64,000 nucleotides of DNA from Martinezella lusitana (GTDB taxonomy: Bacteria; Pseudomonadota; Alphaproteobacteria; Rhizobiales; Rhizobiaceae). The stretch's first letter is position 1. Every line of letters starts with the position of its first letter. The stretch lies in the NCBI RefSeq assembly GCF_014207095.1, contig NZ_JACHBG010000001.1:558001-622000 (forward strand). The letters run 5' to 3'. A model generated the notes under the pieces. That model saw only the letters and a program-made list of their open reading frames with translations, did no database searches and had not been told where the DNA came from. This document shows, in pieces, positions 18,223 through 28,028 of this stretch. A program made the position numbers and the translations under genes.

Positions 18223-19353
18223 ATGGAGCAAAAGGTCAGCGGGGCCAGCCTCAAGCGCCAAGTTACGTTCTGGGTGATCGTATTCGTCGCTTTTGTCAGC
18301 TTTCTTTATGTCTTCAGCACTATTCTGCTGCCGTTTATTGCCGGCATGGCCGTCGCCTATTTTCTCGATCCCGTTGCAGACCGGCTGGAGCGGTTCGGCC
18401 TCAGCCGCCTCATGGCGACGGTGGTGATCCTCTTTTCTTTCCTGCTGATCTTCGCGCTGGCGCTGACGATCTTCATTCCGATCATCATCAACCAGTTCAA
18501 CGATTTCATCCAGCATATTCCGTCTTATGTGCAGCAGATACAGCAGCTGATCGCCAAGGCGCAGACGATGGTGCTGCCCGACTGGATCCGCAATCAGCTC
18601 GGCGCGATCAAGGATAATTTCTCCAGCATCATGTCCGAAGGGTTGAGCTTCGTCGGAGGGTTGTTTGCGCAGCTCTGGAGCTCCGGCAAGGCGCTGGTCA
18701 ATGTGATCTCGCTGCTGGTCGTCACGCCGGTCGTCGCCTTCTATATGTTGCTCGACTGGGACAGGATGATTGCGAAGGTGGATGACTGGATCCCACGCGA
18801 TCACGTCGCGACCGTCCGCCAGATCGCCCGCGAGATCGACCAGGCCATTGCCGGCTTCATCCGGGGACAGGGCTCGCTCTGCATCATTCTTGGCGTGTAT
18901 TACGGCGTCGGCCTCTCGCTCGTCGGCTTGAACTTCGGTCTTCTGATCGGCCTGTTCGCCGGCATGATCAGCTTCATTCCCTATGTCGGTTCGATGGTCG
19001 GCCTCGTTCTGGCCGTCGGCGTTGCGCTCGTTCAGTTCTGGCCCGACTATCTCTGGGTCGGCCTGACGCTGGTCGTCTTCTTCACCGGCCAGTTCCTGGA
19101 GGGCAACGTGCTGCAGCCGAAGCTCGTCGGCGAAAGCGTCGGCCTGCATCCGGTCTGGCTGATGTTCGCCCTTTTCGCCTTCGGCGCGCTCTTCGGTTTC
19201 GTTGGGCTGCTCATCGCAGTTCCGGCTGCCGCGGCCTGTGGTGTCCTTGTCCGCTTTGCCCTTTCGCGGTACCTTCAGAGCGAACTTTACCACGGACGCT
19301 CGGAGGCGGGCAGGGCGCGCAGAGCCAAGGCCGGCAAACCCGAGAATAACTAG
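18223..19353 (+). CDS. AI-2E family transporter (PerM/UPF0118)
   Basis: A 376-residue membrane protein with about seven or eight hydrophobic segments, a long periplasmic stretch after the third segment, and the family motif PYVGSMVGL in a later segment. Members include the Na+/H+ antiporter-like and autoinducer-exporting proteins; the substrate here is not known. The ATG at 18223 is preferred over the longer frame. It stops two bases before hdaA, so it probably shares that transcript. Confidence 0.92.
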   Translation: MEQKVSGASLKRQVTFWVIVFVAFVSFLYVFSTILLPFIAGMAVAYFLDPVADRLERFGLSRLMATVVILFSFLLIFALALTIFIPIIINQFNDFIQHIPSYVQQIQQLIAKAQTMVLPDWIRNQLGAIKDNFSSIMSEGLSFVGGLFAQLWSSGKALVNVISLLVVTPVVAFYMLLDWDRMIAKVDDWIPRDHVATVRQIAREIDQAIAGFIRGQGSLCIILGVYYGVGLSLVGLNFGLLIGLFAGMISFIPYVGSMVGLVLAVGVALVQFWPDYLWVGLTLVVFFTGQFLEGNVLQPKLVGESVGLHPVWLMFALFAFGALFGFVGLLIAVPAAAACGVLVRFALSRYLQSELYHGRSEAGRARRAKAGKPENN

Positions 19354-19355
19354 AC

Positions 19356-20069
19356 ATGACCGACGCAAAGAATGCTGATTTGAGGCGCAGGGCCGCCGAA
19401 CAGCTGCCCTTGGCCTTTACACACGATCCGGCTAGCGGCCGCGACGACCTGCTGGTTGCTGACCCTTTGACTGCCGCGGTGAGGATCGTCGATTCCTGGC
19501 CTAACTGGCCGTCGCCTGTCGTCATACTGGCCGGTCCGGTCGGTTCGGGAAAATCGCACCTTGCCAGCATCTGGAGCGAGCGATGCGACGCGACTCCGAT
19601 TCATCCGGTGGTGGGGTCCGATGCCGCAGTCGCGGCTGCGAACGGCCCGGTCGTCTTCGAGGATGTGGATCGGCTGGGGTTTGACGATACTGAACTTTTC
19701 CACGTCATCAACAGCGTCCGGGAAAACGGCACCAGCCTTTTGATGACGAGCCGGCTTTGGCCGATGTCCTGGCCGGTGACGCTGCCCGACCTGCGTTCGC
19801 GTCTGAAAGCGGCGACCGTGGTCGAGATCGGCGAGCCGGACGAAGAATTGCTGTCGCAGATCATCGTAAAGCTCTTCGCCGACCGCCAGCTTTATATCGA
19901 TGACAAACTTGTCCTTTATATCGTCAACCGGATGGAGCGCTCCATGAATGCAGCGCAGCTGATCGTCGACCGTCTGGACAGGCTGGCGCTGGGGCGGGGG
20001 ACAAGGATCACACGCGTATTGGCTGCAGAAGTGCTGGACGAGCTAGGGAGTGCTTCTCGGCCAGATTGA
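19356..20069 (+). CDS. hdaA: DnaA-related replication regulator HdaA
   Basis: A 237-residue AAA+ protein of the Hda group, which with the sliding clamp stimulates ATP hydrolysis by DnaA to prevent re-initiation. A clamp-binding QLPLAF lies at residues 16-21, where Hda proteins carry it. A Walker A GPVGSGKS at 60-67, a FEDVDRL Walker B-like motif and C-terminal lid helices follow. It lacks the DnaA DNA-binding domain, as expected. It sits between a transporter gene and ppk, an order conserved in alphaproteobacteria. Confidence 0.93.
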   Translation: MTDAKNADLRRRAAEQLPLAFTHDPASGRDDLLVADPLTAAVRIVDSWPNWPSPVVILAGPVGSGKSHLASIWSERCDATPIHPVVGSDAAVAAANGPVVFEDVDRLGFDDTELFHVINSVRENGTSLLMTSRLWPMSWPVTLPDLRSRLKAATVVEIGEPDEELLSQIIVKLFADRQLYIDDKLVLYIVNRMERSMNAAQLIVDRLDRLALGRGTRITRVLAAEVLDELGSASRPD

Positions 20070-20145
20070 GTTGATACCGAACTGTCACAGTTCCGTCGTC
20101 AAACTGATATACGTGGCACAGGATTAGATAGAGGGTAGGTGGAAC

Positions 20146-22344
20146 ATGGACTCGGCACTCACGGAACATCAGGACGCCAGCCAGGGAGCTTCGGAGGAGG
20201 CCGCGATCAATCCGTTGCTGACCAGCCCCGAACGCTTCATCAACCGCGAATTTTCCTGGCTGCAGTTCAATCGCCGCGTCCTTGAGGAAACGCTGAACAC
20301 GGCGCATCCCCTGCTGGAGCGTGTGCGCTTCCTCTCGATCTCTGCTGCCAACCTCGACGAATTCTTCATGGTGCGTGTTGCCGGCCTCGAAGGCCAAGTC
20401 CGCCAGAAGATTTTGGTGCGCACGCCGGACGGCAAGACGCCGGCCGAGCAGCTAGACGATATCCTGCGCGAGATCGACAACCTGCAGATGGAGCAGCAGG
20501 CTTCGCTCGCCGTCCTGCAGCAATATCTCGCCAAGGAAGATATTCTGATCGTCCGCCCGGCCGCTCTTTCCGACACGGATCGGCAGTGGCTCCATACCGA
20601 GTTCGAACAGGCGATCTTCCCGGTTCTGACGCCGCTCTCCATCGACCCGGCGCATCCGTTCCCCTTCATTCCGAACCTCGGCTTCTCGATCGCGCTGCAG
20701 CTGAAGAGCATGAACGGCCGCGAGCCGATGACGGCACTGCTTCGCCTGCCGCCGGCTCTTGACCGCTTCGTCCGCCTGCCGGATGCGAGCAATGTCATCC
20801 GCTACATTACGCTCGAAGATGTGGTGAACATATTCATCCACCGGCTCTATCCCGGCTATGAAGTGCAGGGCTCTGGTACGTTCCGCATCATCCGCGACAG
20901 CGATATTGAAGTCGAGGAAGAGGCCGAAGACCTGGTGCGTTTCTTCGAGACCGCATTGAAGCGGCGCCGCCGCGGCTCGGTGATCCGCATCGAGACCGAT
21001 TCCGAAATGCCGCTCGAGCTTCGCCAGTTCGTGGTGGAATCGCTGAACGTGCCGGAAAACCGCATTGCGGTTCTGCCCGGCTTGCTGGCGCTCAATACGC
21101 TGTCTGAAATCTGCAAGGCGCCGCGCGACGATCTGCGCTTCGAGCCCTACAATGCGCGATTTCCTGAGCGTGTCCGCGAACATGCGGGCGATTGCTTCGC
21201 CGCCATCCGCGAAAAGGACATGGTGGTCCACCACCCCTACGAGTCCTTCGACGTGGTGGTCCAGTTCCTTCTCCAGGCTGCTAGGGATCCTGATGTTCTG
21301 GCGATAAAGCAGACGCTTTACCGCACGTCGAACGACAGCCCCATCGTTCGCGCGCTGATCGATGCCGCCGATCTCGGTAAATCGGTTACGGCACTGGTGG
21401 AATTGAAGGCCCGCTTCGACGAAGAGGCGAACATCCGCTGGGCGCGCGATCTGGAGCGCGCCGGCGTTCAGGTCGTCTTCGGCTTCATCGAACTCAAGAC
21501 GCATTCGAAGATGTCCATGGTCGTGCGCCGCGAAGACGGCAAGCTGCGGACCTATTGCCATCTCGGCACCGGTAACTACCATCCGGTCACCGCCAAGATC
21601 TATACCGACCTCTCCTACTTTACCTGCGATCCGAAGATCGCCCATGACATGGCAAATATCTTCAACTTCATCACCGGCTATGGCGAGCCGGAGCAGGACA
21701 TGAAGATCGCGGTTTCGCCTTACACGCTCCGTACCCGCATCCTCCAGCATATCGAGGGCGAGATCGAGCACGCCAAGAACGGCCAGCCGGCGGCGATCTG
21801 GATGAAGATGAATTCGCTCGTCGATCCCGAGATCATCGACGCGCTCTATCGTGCCAGCAATGCGGGCGTCGAGATCGACCTCGTCGTGCGCGGCATCTGC
21901 TGCCTGCGTCCGCAGGTGCTGGGTCTTTCGGAAAAGATCCGCGTCAAGTCGATCATAGGCCGCTTCCTCGAGCATAGCCGTATCTTCTGCTTCGGCAACG
22001 GTCAGGGCCTGCCGTCGGAGAAGGCGCTGGTCTATATCGGCTCGGCCGACATGATGCCGAGAAACCTCGATCGTCGCGTCGAAACCTTGGTGCCGCTCAC
22101 CAACAAGACGGTGCACGAGCAGGTGCTTTCACAGATCATGCTGGGCAATATCATTGACAATCAACAGAGCTACGAGATATTGCCGGACGGTACTTCAAGG
22201 CGCATGGAAGTGCGCCAGGGAAAAGAGCCATTCAATGCGCAGCAGTATTTCATGACGAATCCCAGCCTTTCCGGCCGTGGTGAAGCCTTGAAATCCAGTG
22301 CGCCGAAACTGATCGCTGGGCTGTTGTCGGGCCGCAACAAATAA
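20146..22344 (+). CDS. ppk: polyphosphate kinase 1
   Basis: Polymerises ATP gamma-phosphates into inorganic polyphosphate, reversibly. The 732-residue length is usual for PPK1. It shows the N-terminal [18 protein letters not shown], the core IKQTLYRTS, the [10 protein letters not shown] and [11 protein letters not shown] region containing the phosphorylated His, and the C-terminal [15 protein letters not shown] with the second active-site Arg cluster. It starts 76 bp after hdaA and is followed by ppx at 11 bp, giving make-and-break enzymes in one operon. Confidence 0.97.
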   Translation: MDSALTEHQDASQGASEEAAINPLLTSPERFINREFSWLQFNRRVLEETLNTAHPLLERVRFLSISAANLDEFFMVRVAGLEGQVRQKILVRTPDGKTPAEQLDDILREIDNLQMEQQASLAVLQQYLAKEDILIVRPAALSDTDRQWLHTEFEQAIFPVLTPLSIDPAHPFPFIPNLGFSIALQLKSMNGREPMTALLRLPPALDRFVRLPDASNVIRYITLEDVVNIFIHRLYPGYEVQGSGTFRIIRDSDIEVEEEAEDLVRFFETALKRRRRGSVIRIETDSEMPLELRQFVVESLNVPENRIAVLPGLLALNTLSEICKAPRDDLRFEPYNARFPERVREHAGDCFAAIREKDMVVHHPYESFDVVVQFLLQAARDPDVLAIKQTLYRTSNDSPIVRALIDAADLGKSVTALVELKARFDEEANIRWARDLERAGVQVVFGFIELKTHSKMSMVVRREDGKLRTYCHLGTGNYHPVTAKIYTDLSYFTCDPKIAHDMANIFNFITGYGEPEQDMKIAVSPYTLRTRILQHIEGEIEHAKNGQPAAIWMKMNSLVDPEIIDALYRASNAGVEIDLVVRGICCLRPQVLGLSEKIRVKSIIGRFLEHSRIFCFGNGQGLPSEKALVYIGSADMMPRNLDRRVETLVPLTNKTVHEQVLSQIMLGNIIDNQQSYEILPDGTSRRMEVRQGKEPFNAQQYFMTNPSLSGRGEALKSSAPKLIAGLLSGRNK

Positions 22345-22355
22345 ACTGGACCTGC

Positions 22356-23876
22356 ATGGTTGAATCAGAAGCCCAGGGGCGCCTTCCCGGTATTGCCCCT
22401 GTCTCCGTTGTCGATATCGGATCGAATTCGGTCCGTCTCGTCGTCTATGAAGGCCATTCGCGGTCTCCGACCATTCTTTTCAACGAGAAGGTGCTTTGCG
22501 GCCTCGGCAAGGGCATAGCGCTGACCGGAAAGATGGATGAGGAAAGCGTGGCGCGGGCGCTTGCCGCCTTGCATCGCTTCAAGGCGCTCTCCGATCAGGC
22601 TCGTGCCTCGACCATCTATGTGCTCGCGACCGCAGCGGCTCGCGAGGCCAGCAACGGCCCAGAATTTATCCATCAGGCCGAAACGATCCTGCAACGTAAG
22701 GTGCGGGTACTCTCGGGCGAGGAAGAGGCGCGCTTTTCCGCGCTCGGCATCATCAGCGGCTTCTTCCATCCGGATGGTATCGCCGGCGATCTCGGCGGCG
22801 GCTCGCTGGAATTGATCGACATCAAGGATCGCGAGTTCGGCAAAGGCATCACGCTGCCGCTCGGCGGCCTGCGCCTGTCCGAATATGCCGGCGGCTCGAT
22901 CGAGAAGGCACGCGGCTTCGCGCGCAAGCACGTCAAGACGGCCAAGCTTCTGAGCAAGGGCGAGGGCCGTACCTTCTACGCCGTTGGCGGCACATGGCGA
23001 AATATCGCCAAGCTGCACATGGAAATCCGCAAATATCCGCTGCACATGATGCAGGGCTATGAAGTGCAGCTCGACGAGATGCTGCGCTTCCTGGATCAGA
23101 TCGTCGAATCGAAAGATTCGAAGGATCCGGCCTTCCAAGCCGTTTCCAAGCATCGCCGTTTGCTGCTGCCGTTCGGTGCCGTCGCCATGCGCGAAGTGCT
23201 GACGGCCATGAAGCCATCAATCATTTCCTTTTCCGCACAGGGCGTGCGCGAAGGCTATCTCTATTCGTTGCTGACGGAGGCGGAGCGCCATAGCGATCCG
23301 CTGCTGGTCGCAGCGGGAGAGCTCGCCATCCTGCGTGCCCGTTCGCCGGAGCATGCCCGCGAGCTTGCGGATTGGACCGGTCGCATGATGCCGTTCTTCG
23401 GGATCACCGAGACGGAGGAGGAGAGCCGCTATCGCCAGGCAGCATGTCTGCTCGCTGACATCAGCTGGCGCGCCCACCCCGACTATCGCGGCCTGCAGGC
23501 GCTGAACATCATCGCCCATACCTCCTTCGTCGGCATCACCCATGCCGGCCGCGCATTTGTGGCGCTCGCCAACTATTATCGCTTCGAAGGCCTGCATGAT
23601 GATGGTGCGACCGAGCCGCTGGCTACCATCGCCACGTCGCTATACATCGAGCGCGCCAAGCTTCTCGGCGGTCTGCTGCGCGTCGTCTATCTGTTTTCGG
23701 CGTCGATGCCGGGCATAGTGCGCAACCTGTCATTCCGTCGCTCGGCTAACCCGGATCTGGATCTCGAATTCGTCGTTCCGGCTGAATATCACGATTTTGC
23801 CGGTGAGAGGCTGGACGGGCGGCTGCAGCAGCTCGGCAAGCTCACGAACCGCCGGCTGGCCTTCTGCTTCGAATAA
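22356..23876 (+). CDS. ppx: exopolyphosphatase (Ppx/GppA family)
   Basis: Releases phosphate from polyphosphate ends; some members also hydrolyse pppGpp. The 506 residues carry the ASKHA ATPase-fold motifs DIGSNSVRLVVYE near the N-terminus, the catalytic Glu region LSGEEEARFSALG and GDLGGGSLEL, then a C-terminal helical HD-like half. It lies directly downstream of ppk. Which substrate dominates cannot be told from the sequence. Confidence 0.95.
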   Translation: MVESEAQGRLPGIAPVSVVDIGSNSVRLVVYEGHSRSPTILFNEKVLCGLGKGIALTGKMDEESVARALAALHRFKALSDQARASTIYVLATAAAREASNGPEFIHQAETILQRKVRVLSGEEEARFSALGIISGFFHPDGIAGDLGGGSLELIDIKDREFGKGITLPLGGLRLSEYAGGSIEKARGFARKHVKTAKLLSKGEGRTFYAVGGTWRNIAKLHMEIRKYPLHMMQGYEVQLDEMLRFLDQIVESKDSKDPAFQAVSKHRRLLLPFGAVAMREVLTAMKPSIISFSAQGVREGYLYSLLTEAERHSDPLLVAAGELAILRARSPEHARELADWTGRMMPFFGITETEEESRYRQAACLLADISWRAHPDYRGLQALNIIAHTSFVGITHAGRAFVALANYYRFEGLHDDGATEPLATIATSLYIERAKLLGGLLRVVYLFSASMPGIVRNLSFRRSANPDLDLEFVVPAEYHDFAGERLDGRLQQLGKLTNRRLAFCFE

Positions 23877-23901
23877 ATCTGCCTGCTTTCGCAGGTTCAG
23901 A

Positions 23902-23935
23902 GCCTCTCCCCGCGCAGCAGGGAGAGGCGGTTTCG
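23902..23935 (+). terminator. hairpin terminator between convergent ppx and phytase-like gene
   Basis: A perfect 9-bp stem (GCCTCTCCC at 23902-23910, GGGAGAGGC at 23920-23928) with a 9-base loop, followed by a short T-rich stretch. It sits in the 66-bp gap between two convergent genes and may serve both strands. Confidence 0.7.
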
Positions 23936-23942
23936 TTGCGGC

Positions 23943-25301
23943 TTACTTCGCGTTCAGGAAGTCGCCAACTTCGAGCAGGCTGAATTCGTTATCGTCGGCC
24001 TTGTTGACGGCGCGGCCTGCGGAGAAGGGCAGGTTGTTGTCGTTGCCGATGATAATATGGGTGGCGTCGACGCGGTCGACATTCTCGATGGTGATGAAAG
24101 GCATGTCGTAGAAGCCTTCGCCACCGCCCTGACGACGCTTATGGTCCGGATCCTCGATCCGCATCAGGTCGATATAGCCGATCTTGCGAACGGACTTACC
24201 GACATTGGCGTCGCTGAATTCGATCTTGTAGACGCGCTTGAGCTCGGCCGGAGCTTCGAAGCAATCGGGCTTCGGCTGCTTGGGATCGGCGCAAGCCTTG
24301 TCCTTGGTGCCGGCACCATTATCGCGCTCGATAACGAGAGCCGTCTTTTCGTCAAGCATGTTGAAATCGCCGATGGCGAGGCCCTTGTCGGCGAAAGGAT
24401 ACAGCCAGCTGCGGCCGGTCCAACTCTTGGAGGCGACGTCGAACTCGATGACGCGAATGGCCGTCTTGCCTTCGACGTTTTCAACCTGGCCGTCTTCCTT
24501 GTAGATCGGGCCTTCGAGCATACCGTAGAGCTTGGAGCCATCCTTCGACATGGCAAGGCCCTCGAAGCCGCCCGAGCGCTTCAGATTGAAGGCGGGCATC
24601 TTCTGTGTCGGGTTGCCCGGCAGCTGCAGCAGCGGGTTATCGGGAGACATGACCGACTTGCCGTCGACCGTCGTTGCGAAGACGTCCGTCAGCTGGCCAT
24701 TGGTGTCGAACTTCAGCAAATAGGGGCCGAATTCTTCACCGATCCAGAATCCGTCGGCAACAGGCTGGATCGATTCGATGTCGAAATCAGCGCCGGTCAG
24801 ATAGCGCTTGTCCGCGCCTTCCATAACGATCGGGAAGGGAGCCTTCTTATTCGGGTCGGACAGGAACAGGTTCTTGACCACTTCGACCTTGCCGCTGTCC
24901 CAATCGAACTTGAGCTGGTGCAGGAAGAGCATGGCGTCGCTGGAGTTCTGCTTGGTGCCGAAGCCGTTGTCGGAGAGCGTCCAGAAGGTGCCGTCGGGCA
25001 TGGTCTTGATCCCGGAGAAACCCTGGATCGGCTGGCCGGCGAAAGGCAGCTTGATGTCGGTGACGCGAGCACCATCCTTGCCCGCGATGGAGCTGAGCGC
25101 TTCGGTACGCTTGCGGTCCGGCGTAGTGAATTTACCGGAGGTTTTCAGGAATTCCGCTGCGTCGGCAGGGGCGGCGGCGACTGTATTGGCCGGCAGGATC
25201 GCCTGTCCAACGAGCTTTGCCTTGAACTGCTGCTCATCTGCCTGAGCCGATGCAGTGAGCAGAATAAAGAGTGCCGTGGAGGCGGAAAGAATTTTGGTCA
25301 T
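23943..25301 (-). CDS. secreted esterase-like/phytase-like beta-propeller protein
   Basis: A 452-residue periplasmic or secreted protein with a signal peptide (hydrophobic core, cleaved after AQA near residue 21). The mature part fits the 'esterase-like activity of phytase' family: QGFSGIKTMPDGTFWTLSDNGFGTK early, SIQPVADGFWIGEEFGPYLLKF in the middle and FEGLAMSKDGSKLYGMLEG later, all typical of its six-bladed propeller. Two Cys in the CADPKQPKPDC loop may pair. A role in phosphate scavenging is a family-level guess. It is expressed alone, convergent with ppx. Confidence 0.88.
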   Translation of the reverse strand: MTKILSASTALFILLTASAQADEQQFKAKLVGQAILPANTVAAAPADAAEFLKTSGKFTTPDRKRTEALSSIAGKDGARVTDIKLPFAGQPIQGFSGIKTMPDGTFWTLSDNGFGTKQNSSDAMLFLHQLKFDWDSGKVEVVKNLFLSDPNKKAPFPIVMEGADKRYLTGADFDIESIQPVADGFWIGEEFGPYLLKFDTNGQLTDVFATTVDGKSVMSPDNPLLQLPGNPTQKMPAFNLKRSGGFEGLAMSKDGSKLYGMLEGPIYKEDGQVENVEGKTAIRVIEFDVASKSWTGRSWLYPFADKGLAIGDFNMLDEKTALVIERDNGAGTKDKACADPKQPKPDCFEAPAELKRVYKIEFSDANVGKSVRKIGYIDLMRIEDPDHKRRQGGGEGFYDMPFITIENVDRVDATHIIIGNDNNLPFSAGRAVNKADDNEFSLLEVGDFLNAK

Positions 25302-25465
25302 TATGTCACCTGGTTGGTGGGATTGGCGAAAACATCCTCCGCTTAGCAGGTGAGCTGTGTCGGCGAATTAACGCCTAGGTGAAGTTTTGGTGACTGTGGA
25401 CAACCCATAGGGTGTGAAGCTCGGGCGCGCATCGGCCCGATGATACAGCCAAAGATCTCTATGAC

Positions 25466-26518
25466 TTACGATCTACCGTTGGCGGCCTTCAGCGCTTGCC
25501 GGTCTTGCGTATGCAGCGCGATGACACCGAGATGCTGATCGCGACCGCGCACGGCGTGCTCACCCAGCTCTTCCTTGATGATTGCTTCGGGAAGGTCGAG
25601 CCTTGCGGCCAGATCGCTCGAAATCAGCACCTGACGCTCCAGTGTCTTGCAGAGCGTTTCAAGCCTGGCGGCGGTGTTCACCGTGTCGCCGAAATAGGCG
25701 ATCTTGTGATGATCGACGCCGATTTCTGCCGTGACGATGCTGCCGCCGTGCAGCGCGGCGCGCAGACGCGGCACTCTGCCATAGGACTTCAGCCAGGTTT
25801 CGGAATTTGCCTCGATATCGTTGAGGATATTGAAGACGCAGCGGACGCAGTTGGCGTTCTTCAGGCCGCGGCGAAGTGGCCAGGTGATCAGCGCGGCATC
25901 GCCGATATAGTCGTCGATAGCGCCCTTGTGCCGACGCACCGGCTCGGCCATCGCGGCAAACACTGCACCCAGAAACGCCTGCGTCTTCAGATCCCCATGT
26001 TCCTCCGCAAAGGCGGTGGAGCCGACGAGATCGATGAACAGGAAAACGCGCTCTTCCTGCGTCGGGTTGCGATACCGCCCGGTCAAGAGGCTGAGGAAGA
26101 CATCGCGACCGAGGAGTTCCCGCACGCGGCCGACGAAGATGATCACGGCAGTCACCAGGACGGCGTATAAATAGACGTCGAACTTCAGCAGGGTGAGGTC
26201 TTCCCATGAGCCATCGACCAGGCCGAGCAGCTTCAGCAGGCTGCCCGCCATCGCATAGCCGACGCTCATCAGAAGAAAATCGACGATCAGCGACGAAAGG
26301 ATGAAGGCAGGTGTCGGCAGCCGGTGCACCCAGACGTTCAGCCTCGGCAGGATCATTCGGCGCTCGAAGGCCAGCAGCGGCATGCCGCAGAACAGCGCGA
26401 AGATTGCGCCGATATACATCGGCGCCTGCGGGAAGAACATCACGCCGTAGATCACGCCGGTCGAGGCGACAAGCAGTGATGACAAAAGCCAGGTACGCAT
26501 CGAATGGAGAATGCCCAT
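25466..26518 (-). CDS. membrane-bound class III adenylate/guanylate cyclase
   Basis: A 350-residue protein with an N-terminal block of four or five hydrophobic segments (residues about 8-130) and a C-terminal class III cyclase domain. The two metal-binding Asp are present: Asp163 in FLFIDLVGST and Asp207 in DYIGDAALITW. The purine/ribose-binding YFGDTVNTAARLE follows near residue 277. Rhizobia encode many such cyclases. It probably produces cAMP in response to a membrane or envelope cue; the signal is unknown. It lies alone, upstream of the phytase-like gene on the same strand. Confidence 0.92.
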   Translation of the reverse strand: MGILHSMRTWLLSSLLVASTGVIYGVMFFPQAPMYIGAIFALFCGMPLLAFERRMILPRLNVWVHRLPTPAFILSSLIVDFLLMSVGYAMAGSLLKLLGLVDGSWEDLTLLKFDVYLYAVLVTAVIIFVGRVRELLGRDVFLSLLTGRYRNPTQEERVFLFIDLVGSTAFAEEHGDLKTQAFLGAVFAAMAEPVRRHKGAIDDYIGDAALITWPLRRGLKNANCVRCVFNILNDIEANSETWLKSYGRVPRLRAALHGGSIVTAEIGVDHHKIAYFGDTVNTAARLETLCKTLERQVLISSDLAARLDLPEAIIKEELGEHAVRGRDQHLGVIALHTQDRQALKAANGRS

Positions 26519-26710
26519 TCACCTATTCCGCCGAGAAGCGACGCCTGTCATCGACGCGGGATTGCGCCGGGAAACCGAAACGTCATCGAACATAACGACT
26601 GCGTAAGACGTTCATTCCACGAGATTTGCGGCGCGATCATGATGGCGGCCAGCGTCTCGATGTGCGAATCATACGCAATCACGAGACGCTGTGGAAGGAG
26701 AATGTCGCTA

Positions 26711-27856
26711 TTATAGGGCGACGGTTTCGATCCGCTTTCCGACGAAGCGCAATGCCACATGGCCCTGGATCAGCTGCAGGGCAATTTCGCCGAAGAGATC
26801 GCGCCGCCAGCCGGTGAGGGCTGCGACATCGGCCTTCTCGCCTTCGGCGGCAATCTTGTCGAGATCGTCGCTGTTGGCGATGACCTTTGGTGCGACGCCA
26901 TGCTTTTCGGCGATCAGCTTCAGCAGCACTTTCAGCAGTTCCGACGCCGCTGCAGTGCCCTCGGGCGCCTGCTGATGGCGCGGCGGATGCGGCATCTCGG
27001 ATTTCGGCAGCGCGAGCGCCGCATTGATCGCTTCGAGAACTGCCGCACCGGCAGCCGAACGCTCCCAGCCCTTCGGGATGGTGCGCAGCCGTGCCAGCGC
27101 TTCGGTATCCTTCGGTTGCTGCTGGGCGATCTCATAGATCGCATCGTCCTTCAGCACGCGGGCGCGCGGAACGTTGCGGGAGCGTGCCTCGCGTTCGCGC
27201 CAGGCGGCCACATATTTCAGGACTGCCAGCTCCGGGGGCTTGCGCAGCCGCATCTTGAGCCGCTGCCAGGCGTCGTCAGGATGCAGGTCATAAGTGTCGC
27301 GCGCTTCGAGGATCGCCATTTCCTCCTGCAGCCAGGAGGCTCGTCCCTCGCGCTTCAGCTGCTCAGCAAGCGAAAGGTAGACATCGCGCAGATGGGTTAC
27401 GTCAGCGAGGGCATAGTCCAGCTGCTTTTCCGAGAGGGGCCGACGGCTCCAGTCGGTAAAGCGCGAGGACTTGTCGATGTGGACGTTCTTGATGCGGCTG
27501 ACGAGCTGGTCGTAGGAGACCGAATCGCCGAAACCGCACACCATCGCCGCGACCTGCGTATCGAAGATCGGATGCGGAATGAGATTGCCGCGATGGAAAA
27601 TGATTTCGATATCCTGGCGCGCGGCGTGGAAAACCTTCAGCACGGCCGGATTGGCCATGAGCTCGAAAAAGGGCGCGAGGTCGAGCCCCTTGGCCAGTGG
27701 GTCGACTAATACCTCGGTGGTCGGGCTCGCCATCTGTATCAAACACAGTTCCGGCCAGAAGGTGGTCTCCCGCAGGAATTCGGTATCGATGGTAATAAAA
27801 TCCGACTTGGCCAGCTCTTGGCAGGCCGCCTCCAATTGGGCGGTAGTTTCGATCAT
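26711..27856 (-). CDS. rnd: ribonuclease D
   Basis: A 3'-5' exoribonuclease for tRNA and small-RNA maturation. The 381-residue protein has the DEDD exonuclease site (Asp24 and Glu26 in ITIDTEF; later FHAARQDIEI and YALADVTHL) followed by an HRDC domain with KGWERS near residue 270. The ATG at 27856 gives the usual family start; an extended frame to 27934 has a non-conserved leader. It is flanked on both sides by unrelated single genes. Confidence 0.95.
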   Translation of the reverse strand: MIETTAQLEAACQELAKSDFITIDTEFLRETTFWPELCLIQMASPTTEVLVDPLAKGLDLAPFFELMANPAVLKVFHAARQDIEIIFHRGNLIPHPIFDTQVAAMVCGFGDSVSYDQLVSRIKNVHIDKSSRFTDWSRRPLSEKQLDYALADVTHLRDVYLSLAEQLKREGRASWLQEEMAILEARDTYDLHPDDAWQRLKMRLRKPPELAVLKYVAAWREREARSRNVPRARVLKDDAIYEIAQQQPKDTEALARLRTIPKGWERSAAGAAVLEAINAALALPKSEMPHPPRHQQAPEGTAAASELLKVLLKLIAEKHGVAPKVIANSDDLDKIAAEGEKADVAALTGWRRDLFGEIALQLIQGHVALRFVGKRIETVAL

Positions 27857-28028
27857 CTCAACACATTCATCGATAAAATAGTTCTTTAACTTCCTTCTCC
27901 TTTCAGCCGGATATGTCAATACTTTCGCGGACAAAGCGTTGCGGCTTGCCGCTTTTGGCTGAAATTACTAGAGGGTTGATGCCTCTTCGAAGGGGTAATG
28001 GGCTTCAAGAGCTGCCTGCGGCCCTTCG

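Noticed and set aside
20452..22116. 554-codon open frame antisense to ppk
   Set aside because: Overlaps ppk fully, has no start signal, and the translation is rich in Arg, His and Asp as expected of reverse-strand shadows.
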